Source: an uncultured Prevotellaceae bacterium
GTDB taxonomy: Bacteria; Bacteroidota; Bacteroidia; Bacteroidales; Bacteroidaceae
Assembly (NCBI GenBank): GCA_946404865.1
Contig: CAMJFC010000005.1
Location: forward strand, 26,427-90,426
Direction: 5' to 3'
DNA: 64,000 nucleotides
Position 1 is the first letter of the stretch. The number at the start of each line of letters is the position of its first letter. Made by a program: the position numbers and the translations under genes. The notes under the pieces are model-generated. The model ran no database searches and was not told where the DNA came from. It saw only the letters and a program-made list of their open reading frames with translations. This document shows, piece after piece, positions 25,340 to 31,832 of the stretch.

Positions 25340-25382
25340 TCCTTTAACTTCTTTAACTTCTTCAACTTGCGGAAATTGAGTT
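25340..25382. repeat. CTTTAACTT nonamer repeat, second copy of the 17.4-kb pattern
   Basis: Three CTTTAACTT/CTTCAACTT units are followed by GCGGAAATTGAGTT. The same order (nonamers, then CCGAAAGTTGAGTT) occurs at about 17426-17475. Here the last unit supplies the TTG of the ExbB operon promoter. Confidence 0.75.
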
Positions 25383-25397
25383 TTATAATTACCTTTG
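25367..25397 (+). promoter_or_regulatory. Bacteroidetes-type promoter for the ExbB/ExbD operon
   Basis: TTG (25367-25369), 20 bases, then TACCTTTG (25390-25397). The -7 box lies only ten bases before ATG 25408, which favours the second in-frame ATG at 25429 as the real start. Confidence 0.7.
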
Positions 25398-25407
25398 CAC
25401 CCACAGA

Positions 25408-26292
25408 ATGAACATTAGAAAAGAACAGATGTTACACACTTTCAGATTATGGGTGGCAGGACTGGTGATGTTATGCCTCTTCGTTCCCGCCATGGGGCAG
25501 GAGAGCGAACCCGACAGTCAGATGACAAAAAATGAAGGGCGCATCCTCAATGGCGCTGACTCCATCTCTGACATGGCTGCCGACTCGCTCGATACGGCGT
25601 TGGAAGAACTGTCGGCACAGCAAGACACTGCTTTGGTGGCTCCCGTAGAACACGGCAGTCTGCAGAAATCGCTCAAAACCAAGTTTATTGAGGGTAATGC
25701 CGGTTTTATGTCGCTGGTGGCATTAGCCTTGGTCATCGGATTGGCTTTTTGCATCGAACGACTCATTTATTTGAGTCTCTCGGAAATCAAAACGAGGAAG
25801 TTTCTTGCTGACATTGACCGTAAGATAAACGAAGGCGACATTGAGGGGGCGAAAGACCTCAGCCGCAACACCCGCGGCCCCGTGGCTGCCATCTGTTACC
25901 AAGGGTTGATGCGCGCCGACGATCCCATCGACGAGATTGAACGGTCGGTGGAGACATACGGTTCCGTGCAAGCCGCCAAACTTGAGAAAGGATGTTCGTG
26001 GATTACACTCTTCATCGCGATAGCCCCGTCGCTCGGTTTCCTCGGCACGGTGATAGGCATGGTGATGGCGTTCGACCAGATACAGAGTGCGGGCGACATC
26101 AGTCCTACGATTGTGGCTGCGGGCATGAAAGTGGCGCTCATAACGACCATCTTCGGTATCATTGCCGCGGTCATTCTGCAGGTGTTCTATAACTATATCT
26201 TGACGAAGATTGAGCGGCTCACGGCTGAGATGGAGGATGCGGCAGTGTCGCTCTTCGACGCCTTGGTCAAATATAAAGCAAAAGAAGGATGA
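25408..26292 (+). CDS. exbB: MotA/TolQ/ExbB proton channel protein
   Basis: The protein has 294 residues, or 287 if it starts at ATG 25429 as the promoter position suggests. An N-terminal signal-like helix is followed by an acidic periplasmic stretch to about residue 85. The ExbB core has three membrane helices, with the conserved region LFIAIAPSLGFLGTVIGMVMAF and the following GMKVALITTIFGIIAAV. ExbB forms the pentameric stator that lets protons drive ExbD and TonB. The next gene overlaps by four bases. Two ExbD genes follow, so this is a full energy module, lacking only TonB, for outer membrane receptors such as SusC. Confidence 0.9.
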   Translation: MNIRKEQMLHTFRLWVAGLVMLCLFVPAMGQESEPDSQMTKNEGRILNGADSISDMAADSLDTALEELSAQQDTALVAPVEHGSLQKSLKTKFIEGNAGFMSLVALALVIGLAFCIERLIYLSLSEIKTRKFLADIDRKINEGDIEGAKDLSRNTRGPVAAICYQGLMRADDPIDEIERSVETYGSVQAAKLEKGCSWITLFIAIAPSLGFLGTVIGMVMAFDQIQSAGDISPTIVAAGMKVALITTIFGIIAAVILQVFYNYILTKIERLTAEMEDAAVSLFDALVKYKAKEG

Positions 26293-26786
26293 GTGTCGAA
26301 AACCAACATCAACCAGCCGAGCGCATTGCACGACGGGTGTTTCTCGCACTCATCGTACTGACCGCCATCGTCTTCGGCGCATTCTACCTCATCGGGTTTA
26401 ACCGGCCCTATGCCGACGACCCCAATTTCAATGCACCGCTGCTCACCAATGTGTTGCTCGTGTTCGTTTTCCTGCTGCTGTTGGCGGCCTTGGCTGCCTT
26501 GGGGTGGGGGATGGTGCGTGCGTGGCGGCATCGCGACCACGAAATGACCGACAATGGCGTACCTGGCAAGCGCATCGCTTGGTGTGTTGCAGGGGGCACA
26601 GTGGTTTTGTTGGCTGTCACATTCCTGCTCGGTTCATCTTCACCGATTCTGGTCAACGGCAATGAGTATAACGACACGTTTTGGTTGAAAACAGCCAATA
26701 TGTTCGTTTGGTCCTCTGCCATCCTGATGGTCGTAGCCGTCGCAGCAGTCCTCTACTACACCGTCAAAACGAGAAGGTTCAAATAA
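26289..26786 (+). CDS. Three- or four-helix membrane protein of unknown function in the ExbBD operon
   Basis: The 165-residue protein begins inside the end of exbB (4-base overlap, ATGA). Hydrophobic helices lie at about residues 18-36, 50-72, 98-115 and 133-154, and its ends are charged. I see no named domain. Its position between exbB and exbD indicates a part in the same complex or its assembly. The gap to the first ExbD gene (26787-26869) contains two CCACCTCATCA-type repeats related to the TCTCACC tracts found elsewhere. Confidence 0.7.
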   Translation: MSVENQHQPAERIARRVFLALIVLTAIVFGAFYLIGFNRPYADDPNFNAPLLTNVLLVFVFLLLLAALAALGWGMVRAWRHRDHEMTDNGVPGKRIAWCVAGGTVVLLAVTFLLGSSSPILVNGNEYNDTFWLKTANMFVWSSAILMVVAVAAVLYYTVKTRRFK

Positions 26787-26869
26787 TTACGCCAAATCTC
26801 ACCTCATCAACTTATAAAACCTCCCACCTCATCACTTTTTAAACCTTTAAAAACCTCCTAACGTCACTC

Positions 26870-27469
26870 ATGCGTTCATTCAAACGGAAACGACGGCATG
26901 TGCCGATGATCAATGCGGCATCGGTGGCCGACATCTCGTTCATGCTACTGATACTCTTCCTGATGGTCACATCGATGGATGTGGACAAAGGACTGTCGAG
27001 GCAATTGCCGCCGCCTGACCCCACACAGGAGGAACGCGAGGAGTCGCGTGTGAGTGAGCGTAACCTGATGCGCATCGCCATCACCGCCGACAACCGGTTG
27101 ACGATTGACGGCAAAGATGTGAATCAAAAAGACTTGCGCCAGCGTGTCATGACGTTTGTGGAGAATGCGGATGACCGCAGTGACCTGCCCGAGAAGCATG
27201 AGACGGATATTCCGCTCTTGGGCAAATGTCGCATCACCGACCGGCACCTCATTCAGATTGAGGCCGACCGCGCCAGCAATTACGACACCTATTTCACCGT
27301 TCAGAACGAAATAGTGGCAGCGTACAACACCTTGCGCACACGTCTGGCGCAACGGCGCTTCGGACGGTCGTACGCCCAGTGCAGCGAGACGCAAAAAGAA
27401 GCCTTGCGAGCCTATTACAAGCAGCGGGTGTCGGAGGTTTATCAAAAAGAGGAAGGAGGTGAACCATGA
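26870..27469 (+). CDS. exbD: ExbD/TolR-family biopolymer transport protein (first copy)
   Basis: The 199-residue protein has a short cytoplasmic basic end, then one membrane helix (VADISFMLLILFLMVTSM) whose Asp is the expected proton-carrying residue. The periplasmic domain is about 150 residues long. It is longer than typical ExbD (about 140 residues), with an extra charged region at residues 95-185 (RLAQRRFGRSYAQCSE). ExbD dimers sit in the ExbB pore and pass energy to TonB. The stop overlaps the start of the second ExbD gene by four bases. Confidence 0.88.
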   Translation: MRSFKRKRRHVPMINAASVADISFMLLILFLMVTSMDVDKGLSRQLPPPDPTQEEREESRVSERNLMRIAITADNRLTIDGKDVNQKDLRQRVMTFVENADDRSDLPEKHETDIPLLGKCRITDRHLIQIEADRASNYDTYFTVQNEIVAAYNTLRTRLAQRRFGRSYAQCSETQKEALRAYYKQRVSEVYQKEEGGEP

Positions 27470-27930
27470 GATTTGCCCGTCGTGAGCGGCGTAGGATGCC
27501 GTTGCTCAACACCTCATCCTTGCCCGACCTGATTTTTACCGTGCTCTTTTTCTTCATGATTGTCACCCACATGCGGAAAGTGCCGCTCAAGGTGGAGTAT
27601 CAGGTGCCACAAGGCACTGAACTGACACGGTTGACAAAGAAAACGGCAGTGTCATATATTTATATCGGACGGCCGATGCAACCCCTACGAGCCAAAGAAG
27701 GAGGCGGCACACGCATCCAACTCAACGATAAGTTTGCCGGCACAGAGGATATCATCGATTATATCTCTGCTGAGCGGAAAAGGATGTCGCCAACTGACCT
27801 TGAGCCGATGGTTGTGTCTATCAAAGCCGACAAAAACACGCGCATGGGTGTCATCACCGATGTCAAACAGGCTTTGCGTCAGGCACATGCCCAAAAAATC
27901 AACTATTCAAGCAGGGAGAGAGATTTCTGA
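27466..27930 (+). CDS. exbD: ExbD/TolR-family biopolymer transport protein (second copy)
   Basis: The 154-residue protein has an N-terminal basic stretch, then a helix with the conserved Asp (SLPDLIFTVLFFFMIVTHM), then a periplasmic domain ending in VITDVKQALRQAHAQKINYSS. This one has the ordinary ExbD size. Two different ExbD proteins in one operon are common in Bacteroidetes and may form a mixed dimer. No TonB gene follows. Instead the downstream 450 bases hold a decayed gene end. Confidence 0.9.
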   Translation: MRFARRERRRMPLLNTSSLPDLIFTVLFFFMIVTHMRKVPLKVEYQVPQGTELTRLTKKTAVSYIYIGRPMQPLRAKEGGGTRIQLNDKFAGTEDIIDYISAERKRMSPTDLEPMVVSIKADKNTRMGVITDVKQALRQAHAQKINYSSRERDF

Positions 27931-27974
27931 ATTTCCAACGATTGATTATACTTTTTCTTATTTCTTATGACTAC

Positions 27975-28264
27975 AAACCTATTATCAACAAGGGATGGAG
28001 GGCATCCTATTGCTGACTGGATGAAACGGATGAAGAACAGATGTTCAAAGACAGGATTGCTTCTGATGGCAAGCCACGGTGGCTTATGGCTTGAACCGTG
28101 CCGATTGGTCGTACATTCCCGGCGGAGTGGTTTCCGGCACGGCACTCATCCGACCCGACTTCCCCGAACTGCTGGAGTTTCCCTTCCTCTGGCAACAGAC
28201 GGAGTATGTGCTCGGCGGCGGGTCCTCGCACTACATGTTCCTCGTGTTGGCCGCCAAAGAATAA
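27975..28264 (+). pseudogene. Decayed C-terminal fragment of an unidentified, perhaps glycosidase-like, protein
   Basis: In frame 3 (from 28023) the DNA reads ETDEEQMFKDRIASDGKPRW. At about 28090 it shifts to frame 2, which reads YGLNRADWSYIPGGVVSG and RPDFPELLEFPFLWQQTEY up to the stop at 28264. Earlier bases (27975-28013) read INKGWRASYC before a stop codon. Together these look like the last 90 or so residues of a once intact protein, broken by a stop and a frameshift. From memory the ending resembles that of some Bacteroidetes GH9-type or related secreted enzymes, but I cannot verify this. No start or upstream part remains. Confidence 0.55.
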
Positions 28265-28317
28265 TTGTGTAAAACAATGTTAATTATACGAATTTGATAG
28301 AAAAATAAGTCAAATAC

Positions 28318-28348
28318 TTGCTAAATTCACGAAAAACAAGTAATTTTG
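28318..28348 (+). promoter_or_regulatory. Bacteroidetes-type promoter for the Lrp/AsnC gene
   Basis: TTG (28318-28320), 20 bases, then TAATTTTG (28341-28348), 29 bases before ATG 28378. The same TTG is an in-frame possible start, but the -7 box rules it out. Confidence 0.75.
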
Positions 28349-28377
28349 CAGTCAAATTGTTAGTATTATTAAAAACT

Positions 28378-28863
28378 ATGGCACATCATAACTTAGATTC
28401 ACTTGACAAAAAGATTCTCCGGCTTATCGCCGAAGATGCCCGTATTCCTTTTTTGGAAGTTGCCCGTGTATGCAACGTGAGCGGGGCTGCGATTCACCAG
28501 CGTATTCAGAAATTAACCAATATCGGAGTCATCAAAGGTTCACAGTTTATGATTGACCCCGAGAAGATTGGATATGAGACGTGTGCTTATATTGGTTTGT
28601 ATCTGAAACATCCCGAAGATTTCGACCGGGTGGTCAACGAACTCAAAAAGATTCCCGAGGTGGTGGAGTGCCATTATACGACGGGTGGTTTTGATATGTT
28701 TGTCAAAATCTACGCTTACAACAACCATCACTTATTGGAGATTATCCACGACAAGTTGCAACCTCTTGGCTTGTCGCGTAGCGAGACCATCATATCTTTC
28801 CATGCTTCTATCAACAGGCAGTTGCCCATCGCCGAATTCGAAGAGGAAGAAACAGAGGAATAA
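28378..28863 (+). CDS. Lrp/AsnC-family transcriptional regulator
   Basis: The start is taken at ATG 28378 (161 residues) because a promoter covers the more upstream frame. Residues 5-60 form the winged helix-turn-helix (LDSLDKKILRLIAEDARI, VARVCNVSGAAIHQRI). Residues 70-150 form the effector-binding RAM domain (GGFDMFVKIYA). Lrp/AsnC proteins form octamers or dimers that respond to amino acids. The C-terminus ends in a run of Glu. The gene has its own promoter and probably regulates itself; no amino acid operon is adjacent. Confidence 0.88.
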   Translation: MAHHNLDSLDKKILRLIAEDARIPFLEVARVCNVSGAAIHQRIQKLTNIGVIKGSQFMIDPEKIGYETCAYIGLYLKHPEDFDRVVNELKKIPEVVECHYTTGGFDMFVKIYAYNNHHLLEIIHDKLQPLGLSRSETIISFHASINRQLPIAEFEEEETEE

Positions 28864-28865
28864 TT

Positions 28866-28935
28866 TCTCATCCCTCAACCCAGTCGTCTCTCACTCCTCA
28901 CATTTCGCATTTCTCACTCCTCACAAGTCTCACCG
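28866..28935. repeat. TCTCAC/CTCCTCAC pyrimidine-rich repeat entering folA
   Basis: Variants of CTCATCCCTCA, TCTCACTCCTCAC and TTTCTCACTCCTCACAAG fill the gap after the Lrp/AsnC gene and continue into the last codons of folA. There they encode the C-terminal SGETCEE. Similar tracts occur at 26800, 46927 and inside the GH2 gene. Confidence 0.75.
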
Positions 28936-29399
28936 CTTTTGATGAGTGTGACAAAAGCATAATTGGGGTTTCCTTCGTGGGTTTCGCGCGCTGTTTCCTC
29001 CCAACCTTCATATTCGGGGAAGAAAGCATCAGCCAATGCGGGCGTGTCGTCTATCTCCGTGAGATAGAGGCGTGAGGCCAAGGGCAATGCTTGCCGATAT
29101 ACACTTTCACCGCCGATGACGAACACCTCTTCGTCATCGGCGCAATGTGTTAATGCCTTTTCCAACGAGGGGTAGCACTCACATCCGGGGATTTGGTGGG
29201 TGGTGCGGCTCAGCACGATGTTCCGGCGGTTGGGCAGTGCGCCCTTAGGCAGCGAGTCGAATGTCCGCCGTCCCATGATGATGGTATGGCCTGTGGTGAG
29301 AGCCTTAAATCGTTTTAAGTCTTCTGGCACCCAGTACAGTAATTTGTTCTTATATCCGATGGCTCTGTTCTTTGCCACCGCAGCTATCAGTGAAATCAT
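28914..29399 (-). CDS. folA: Dihydrofolate reductase
   Basis: The 161-residue protein is a full-length DHFR: MISLIAAVAKNRAIGYKNKL, the Met20-loop region, DLKRFKALTTGHTIIMGRRTF, LPNRRNIVLSR, and FVIGGESVYRQAL for the cofactor glycine pair. It reduces dihydrofolate with NADPH, restoring the tetrahydrofolate used by ThyA, whose gene lies just upstream on the same strand. The last residues (SGETCEE) replace the usual beta-strand ending and are coded by a repeat tract. This may be a neutral tail. Confidence 0.93.
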   Translation of the reverse strand: MISLIAAVAKNRAIGYKNKLLYWVPEDLKRFKALTTGHTIIMGRRTFDSLPKGALPNRRNIVLSRTTHQIPGCECYPSLEKALTHCADDEEVFVIGGESVYRQALPLASRLYLTEIDDTPALADAFFPEYEGWEETARETHEGNPNYAFVTLIKSGETCEE

Positions 29400-29455
29400 T
29401 TTCTATCTCCATTAAAATTCACAATTGTCCATTCATCATTATCGCGAATCGACAA

Positions 29456-29604
29456 CTCAACACTCAACATTCACAATTCTTCATCGCGCAGCGACAATTT
29501 TTCGGTCAAAGACCTCAACAATTCGTCAACACTCAACATTCAACATTCACAATTCTTCATCGCGCAGCGACAATTCAACATTCAAAATTCAAAATTCAAC
29601 ATTC
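29456..29604. repeat. ATTCAAC arrays with two copies of a TCATCGCGCAGCGACAAT module
   Basis: The gap between folA and thyA contains ACTCAACATTCAAC-type heptamers. It also holds two copies of CAATTCTTCATCGCGCAGCG-ACAAT (about 29476-29501 and 29550-29575). A near copy (TTCATCGCCGCAGGCGACAA) is in the 24.0-kb array. The module holds a small TCGC/GCGA hairpin. No gene seen. Confidence 0.8.
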
Positions 29605-29605
29605 C

Positions 29606-30400
29606 TTACACCGATACCACTCCTGCGATATGTGGCCAGGGGTCATAACCCTCCAACGTGAAGTCCTCATATTGGAAGTCGGTCAGTTCTTTCACATCGG
29701 GGTTGAGGCGCATCCGGGGCAGCGGACGTGGGTCGCGTGTCAGTTGCAACTTCACCTGGTCGATGTGGTTCAGGTAGATGTGCGTGTCGCCTGTGGTGTG
29801 GATGAAGTCGCCCGCCTTCAGTCCTGTCACCTGTGCCATCATTTGCAGCAACAGAGCGTACGAGGCGATATTGAACGGCACACCGAGGAAGGTGTCGGCC
29901 GAACGTTGATAGAGTTGCAGACTCAACCGTCCTTCGGCCACATAGAATTGGAACATGGTGTGGCATGGGGGCAGTGCCATCTGCTCCACTTCGGCCACAT
30001 TCCATGCGCTCACAATCATGCGGCGCGAGTCGGGGTGGTGGCGGATGAGGTCCACCACATTGGCTATCTGGTCGATGACGCCGCCGTTGTAGTCGGGCCA
30101 TGAGCGCCATTGATGCCCATAGACGGGGCCCAATTCGCCGTTTTCATCGGCCCATTCGTTCCAAATGCGCACTCCGTGTTCTTGCAGGTAGCGTACATTG
30201 GTATCGCCCTTCAGAAACCACAGCAGTTCGTAGATGATGGATTTGAGGTGCAGTTTTTTTGTCGTTAACAGCGGGAATCCGTCTTCCAAGTTAAAACGCA
30301 TCTGATGTCCGAAGATGCTGATGGTGCCTGTACCGGTGCGGTCTGTCTTGCGTGTACCTTCCGTTATGATACGGTTCAGCAGGTCTAAATATTGTTTCAT
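29606..30400 (-). CDS. thyA: Thymidylate synthase
   Basis: The 264-residue protein is a standard ThyA. It has the phosphate-binding [11 protein letters not shown] region, the catalytic Cys in [12 protein letters not shown], the RSAD motif in [15 protein letters not shown] and the C-terminal [13 protein letters not shown]. It makes dTMP from dUMP using methylene-tetrahydrofolate, giving dihydrofolate that FolA recycles. A TAATTTTG box lies 28 bases upstream, so it can be transcribed independently of the rRNA methyltransferase gene. The repeat-filled gap of about 200 bases before folA leaves cotranscription with folA open. Confidence 0.97.
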   Translation of the reverse strand: MKQYLDLLNRIITEGTRKTDRTGTGTISIFGHQMRFNLEDGFPLLTTKKLHLKSIIYELLWFLKGDTNVRYLQEHGVRIWNEWADENGELGPVYGHQWRSWPDYNGGVIDQIANVVDLIRHHPDSRRMIVSAWNVAEVEQMALPPCHTMFQFYVAEGRLSLQLYQRSADTFLGVPFNIASYALLLQMMAQVTGLKAGDFIHTTGDTHIYLNHIDQVKLQLTRDPRPLPRMRLNPDVKELTDFQYEDFTLEGYDPWPHIAGVVSV

Positions 30401-30428
30401 AAAAATGTATGTTGTTGCTTTTCGGCTG

Positions 30429-30436
30429 CAAAATTA
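30429..30436 (-). promoter_or_regulatory. TAATTTTG -7 box for thyA
   Basis: A TAnnTTTG match on the minus strand (30436-30429). A TTG (30457-30455) lies 18 bases upstream, at the very end of the methyltransferase gene. Confidence 0.6.
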
Positions 30437-30453
30437 GCAAATAAATAACACAA

Positions 30454-31659
30454 TCAAGAAAGAGGAACGATGATTTGCTGCTCTTCATGTGCCACTTGGC
30501 TCCGTATGCGCCATGCTTTCGGGTAGAGGTTGTTGGCGCGCGAACCGATGTTCTTGGCTTGTCCGAGTGGTAGCCCTTGAAAACCGATGGTCACCAAGCC
30601 GCGTGGCGTGTCGGATGGCAATACAATGGCTTCGCCCCGCAGATAAGCAATGGCTGTGGCATAATCGACCTCCACCAAATGTGGCCGTTGGGAGGACTGA
30701 AGAGTCTCCTGCCTCTTGCCCCTTGCCCCTTGCCCCTTGCTCCTTGCCCCCAAAAGAGCCCCTTGCTCCGATTTTTTCACTACTGTCATGCATAACCCTT
30801 CGCCTTTCGTGAATCCCGGGATGAAACGGTAGAGTGGGAGTGTGGGGTCGCCTGTAAGCGGGCCGGTGATGCCCCAATGCGCTTCGGTGGGGATGCTGAT
30901 GGGCGTGGCGTCGAAGGTGGCAATCATCCAAGCGATGTTCTCTTCGTTTTCGTGGGCATTGTAAGTACATGTACTATATATAAGGTAACCGCCAGGACGA
31001 AGACATTTCCATGCTTCTGTCACAATGTCGCGCTGCAACTGCTGGCAGTGCATCACGTTTTTGACCGACCACTCGCCGATGGCTCCCTCGTCTTTGCGGA
31101 ACATCCCTTCGCCAGAGCAGGGCACATCGCAGAGAATCACGTCGAACAGCATGCCGCCTTCAGCGAAGTGGCGTGGATAGCGGTTGGTGACCTCTACATC
31201 GGGATGTCCCCATTTCTGCATGTTCTCTTCCAGAATGTTGGCACGTGAGCGGATGGGCTCGTTGCTGCAGAGCATACTCCCTTGCGGTAGCACAGCGCGG
31301 GCAGCCGTCGATTTGCCTCCCGGGGCCGCGCAGAGATCGAGCATCGTCACAGGCTCGTCTATCAATGTTCGAAGCACATGGCTGATGAACATCGACGAGG
31401 CTTCCTGCACATAATATGCACCGGCATGCAACAGAGGGTCGAACGTGAAGTCGGGTCGGCTTTTTAGGTAATGACCTTCAGGGCACCAAGGCACCATACC
31501 GTCGTCCCATTCTGCAGCCACCCCATATCCCTCTGTCTTGAGTGGGTTGAGGCGGATGCTCACAGGCGGTGTCTCGCCCATGGCTGCGATGAACCGCTCA
31601 TAGCGTTCATCACCCATCAGTTGCCGTGTGTATGTCGTAAACTCTTCAGGAAGAAGCAT
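30454..31659 (-). CDS. RsmF/RsmB-like rRNA (cytosine-5) methyltransferase with a repeat-derived linker
   Basis: The 401-residue protein has the SAM-binding motif MLDLCAAPGGKST, the catalytic motifs DVPCSGEGMFRKD and STCTYNAHENEENI, and a C-terminal PUA-like RNA-binding region (EAIVLPSDTPRGLVTIGF). The PCSGEGMFRK signature fits the YebU/RsmF group that methylates C1407 of 16S rRNA. Between the two parts, at about 30711-30750, the gene contains a run of GGGGCAA heptamers that reads as ARSKGQGARGKRQE. That stretch looks inserted at a domain boundary. The frame is kept, so the enzyme is probably active. Confidence 0.88.
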   Translation of the reverse strand: MLLPEEFTTYTRQLMGDERYERFIAAMGETPPVSIRLNPLKTEGYGVAAEWDDGMVPWCPEGHYLKSRPDFTFDPLLHAGAYYVQEASSMFISHVLRTLIDEPVTMLDLCAAPGGKSTAARAVLPQGSMLCSNEPIRSRANILEENMQKWGHPDVEVTNRYPRHFAEGGMLFDVILCDVPCSGEGMFRKDEGAIGEWSVKNVMHCQQLQRDIVTEAWKCLRPGGYLIYSTCTYNAHENEENIAWMIATFDATPISIPTEAHWGITGPLTGDPTLPLYRFIPGFTKGEGLCMTVVKKSEQGALLGARSKGQGARGKRQETLQSSQRPHLVEVDYATAIAYLRGEAIVLPSDTPRGLVTIGFQGLPLGQAKNIGSRANNLYPKAWRIRSQVAHEEQQIIVPLS

Positions 31660-31661
31660 GA

Positions 31662-31820
31662 ATGATCAATGTTGAATGTTGAGTTTTGAATGTTGAATGT
31701 TGAGCGTTTACGGGCTGTAGAGGCCTCTGCCCGTAAAATTGTCGCTACGACAAGACCTGTGTCCTTCTGCCCCGAAACTATCTATTCCCCTCCCTACAAG
31801 GGAGGGGCCAGGGGTGGGTC
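31662..31820. repeat. Composite intergenic repeat: TGAATGT heptamers plus three hairpins
   Basis: Starting from the methyltransferase start, heptamers GTTGAAT/TGTTGAG run to about 31706. Next come a 9-bp hairpin TTTACGGGC/GCCCGTAAA around AGAGGCCTCT (31707-31737), a TTGTCG-CTA-CGACAA hairpin (31739-31753) and CCCCTCCC/GGGAGGGG (31787-31807) followed by a G-rich run. The last is related to the hairpin at 4385-4412. No gene seen. Confidence 0.8.
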
Positions 31821-31832
31821 ATGTGGGTCTTC

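Noticed and set aside
27967..28272. A 101-residue plus-strand frame after ExbD
   Set aside because: Its sequence has no coding character; other frames in the same bases give the conserved-looking fragments, so it is listed as a pseudogene instead.
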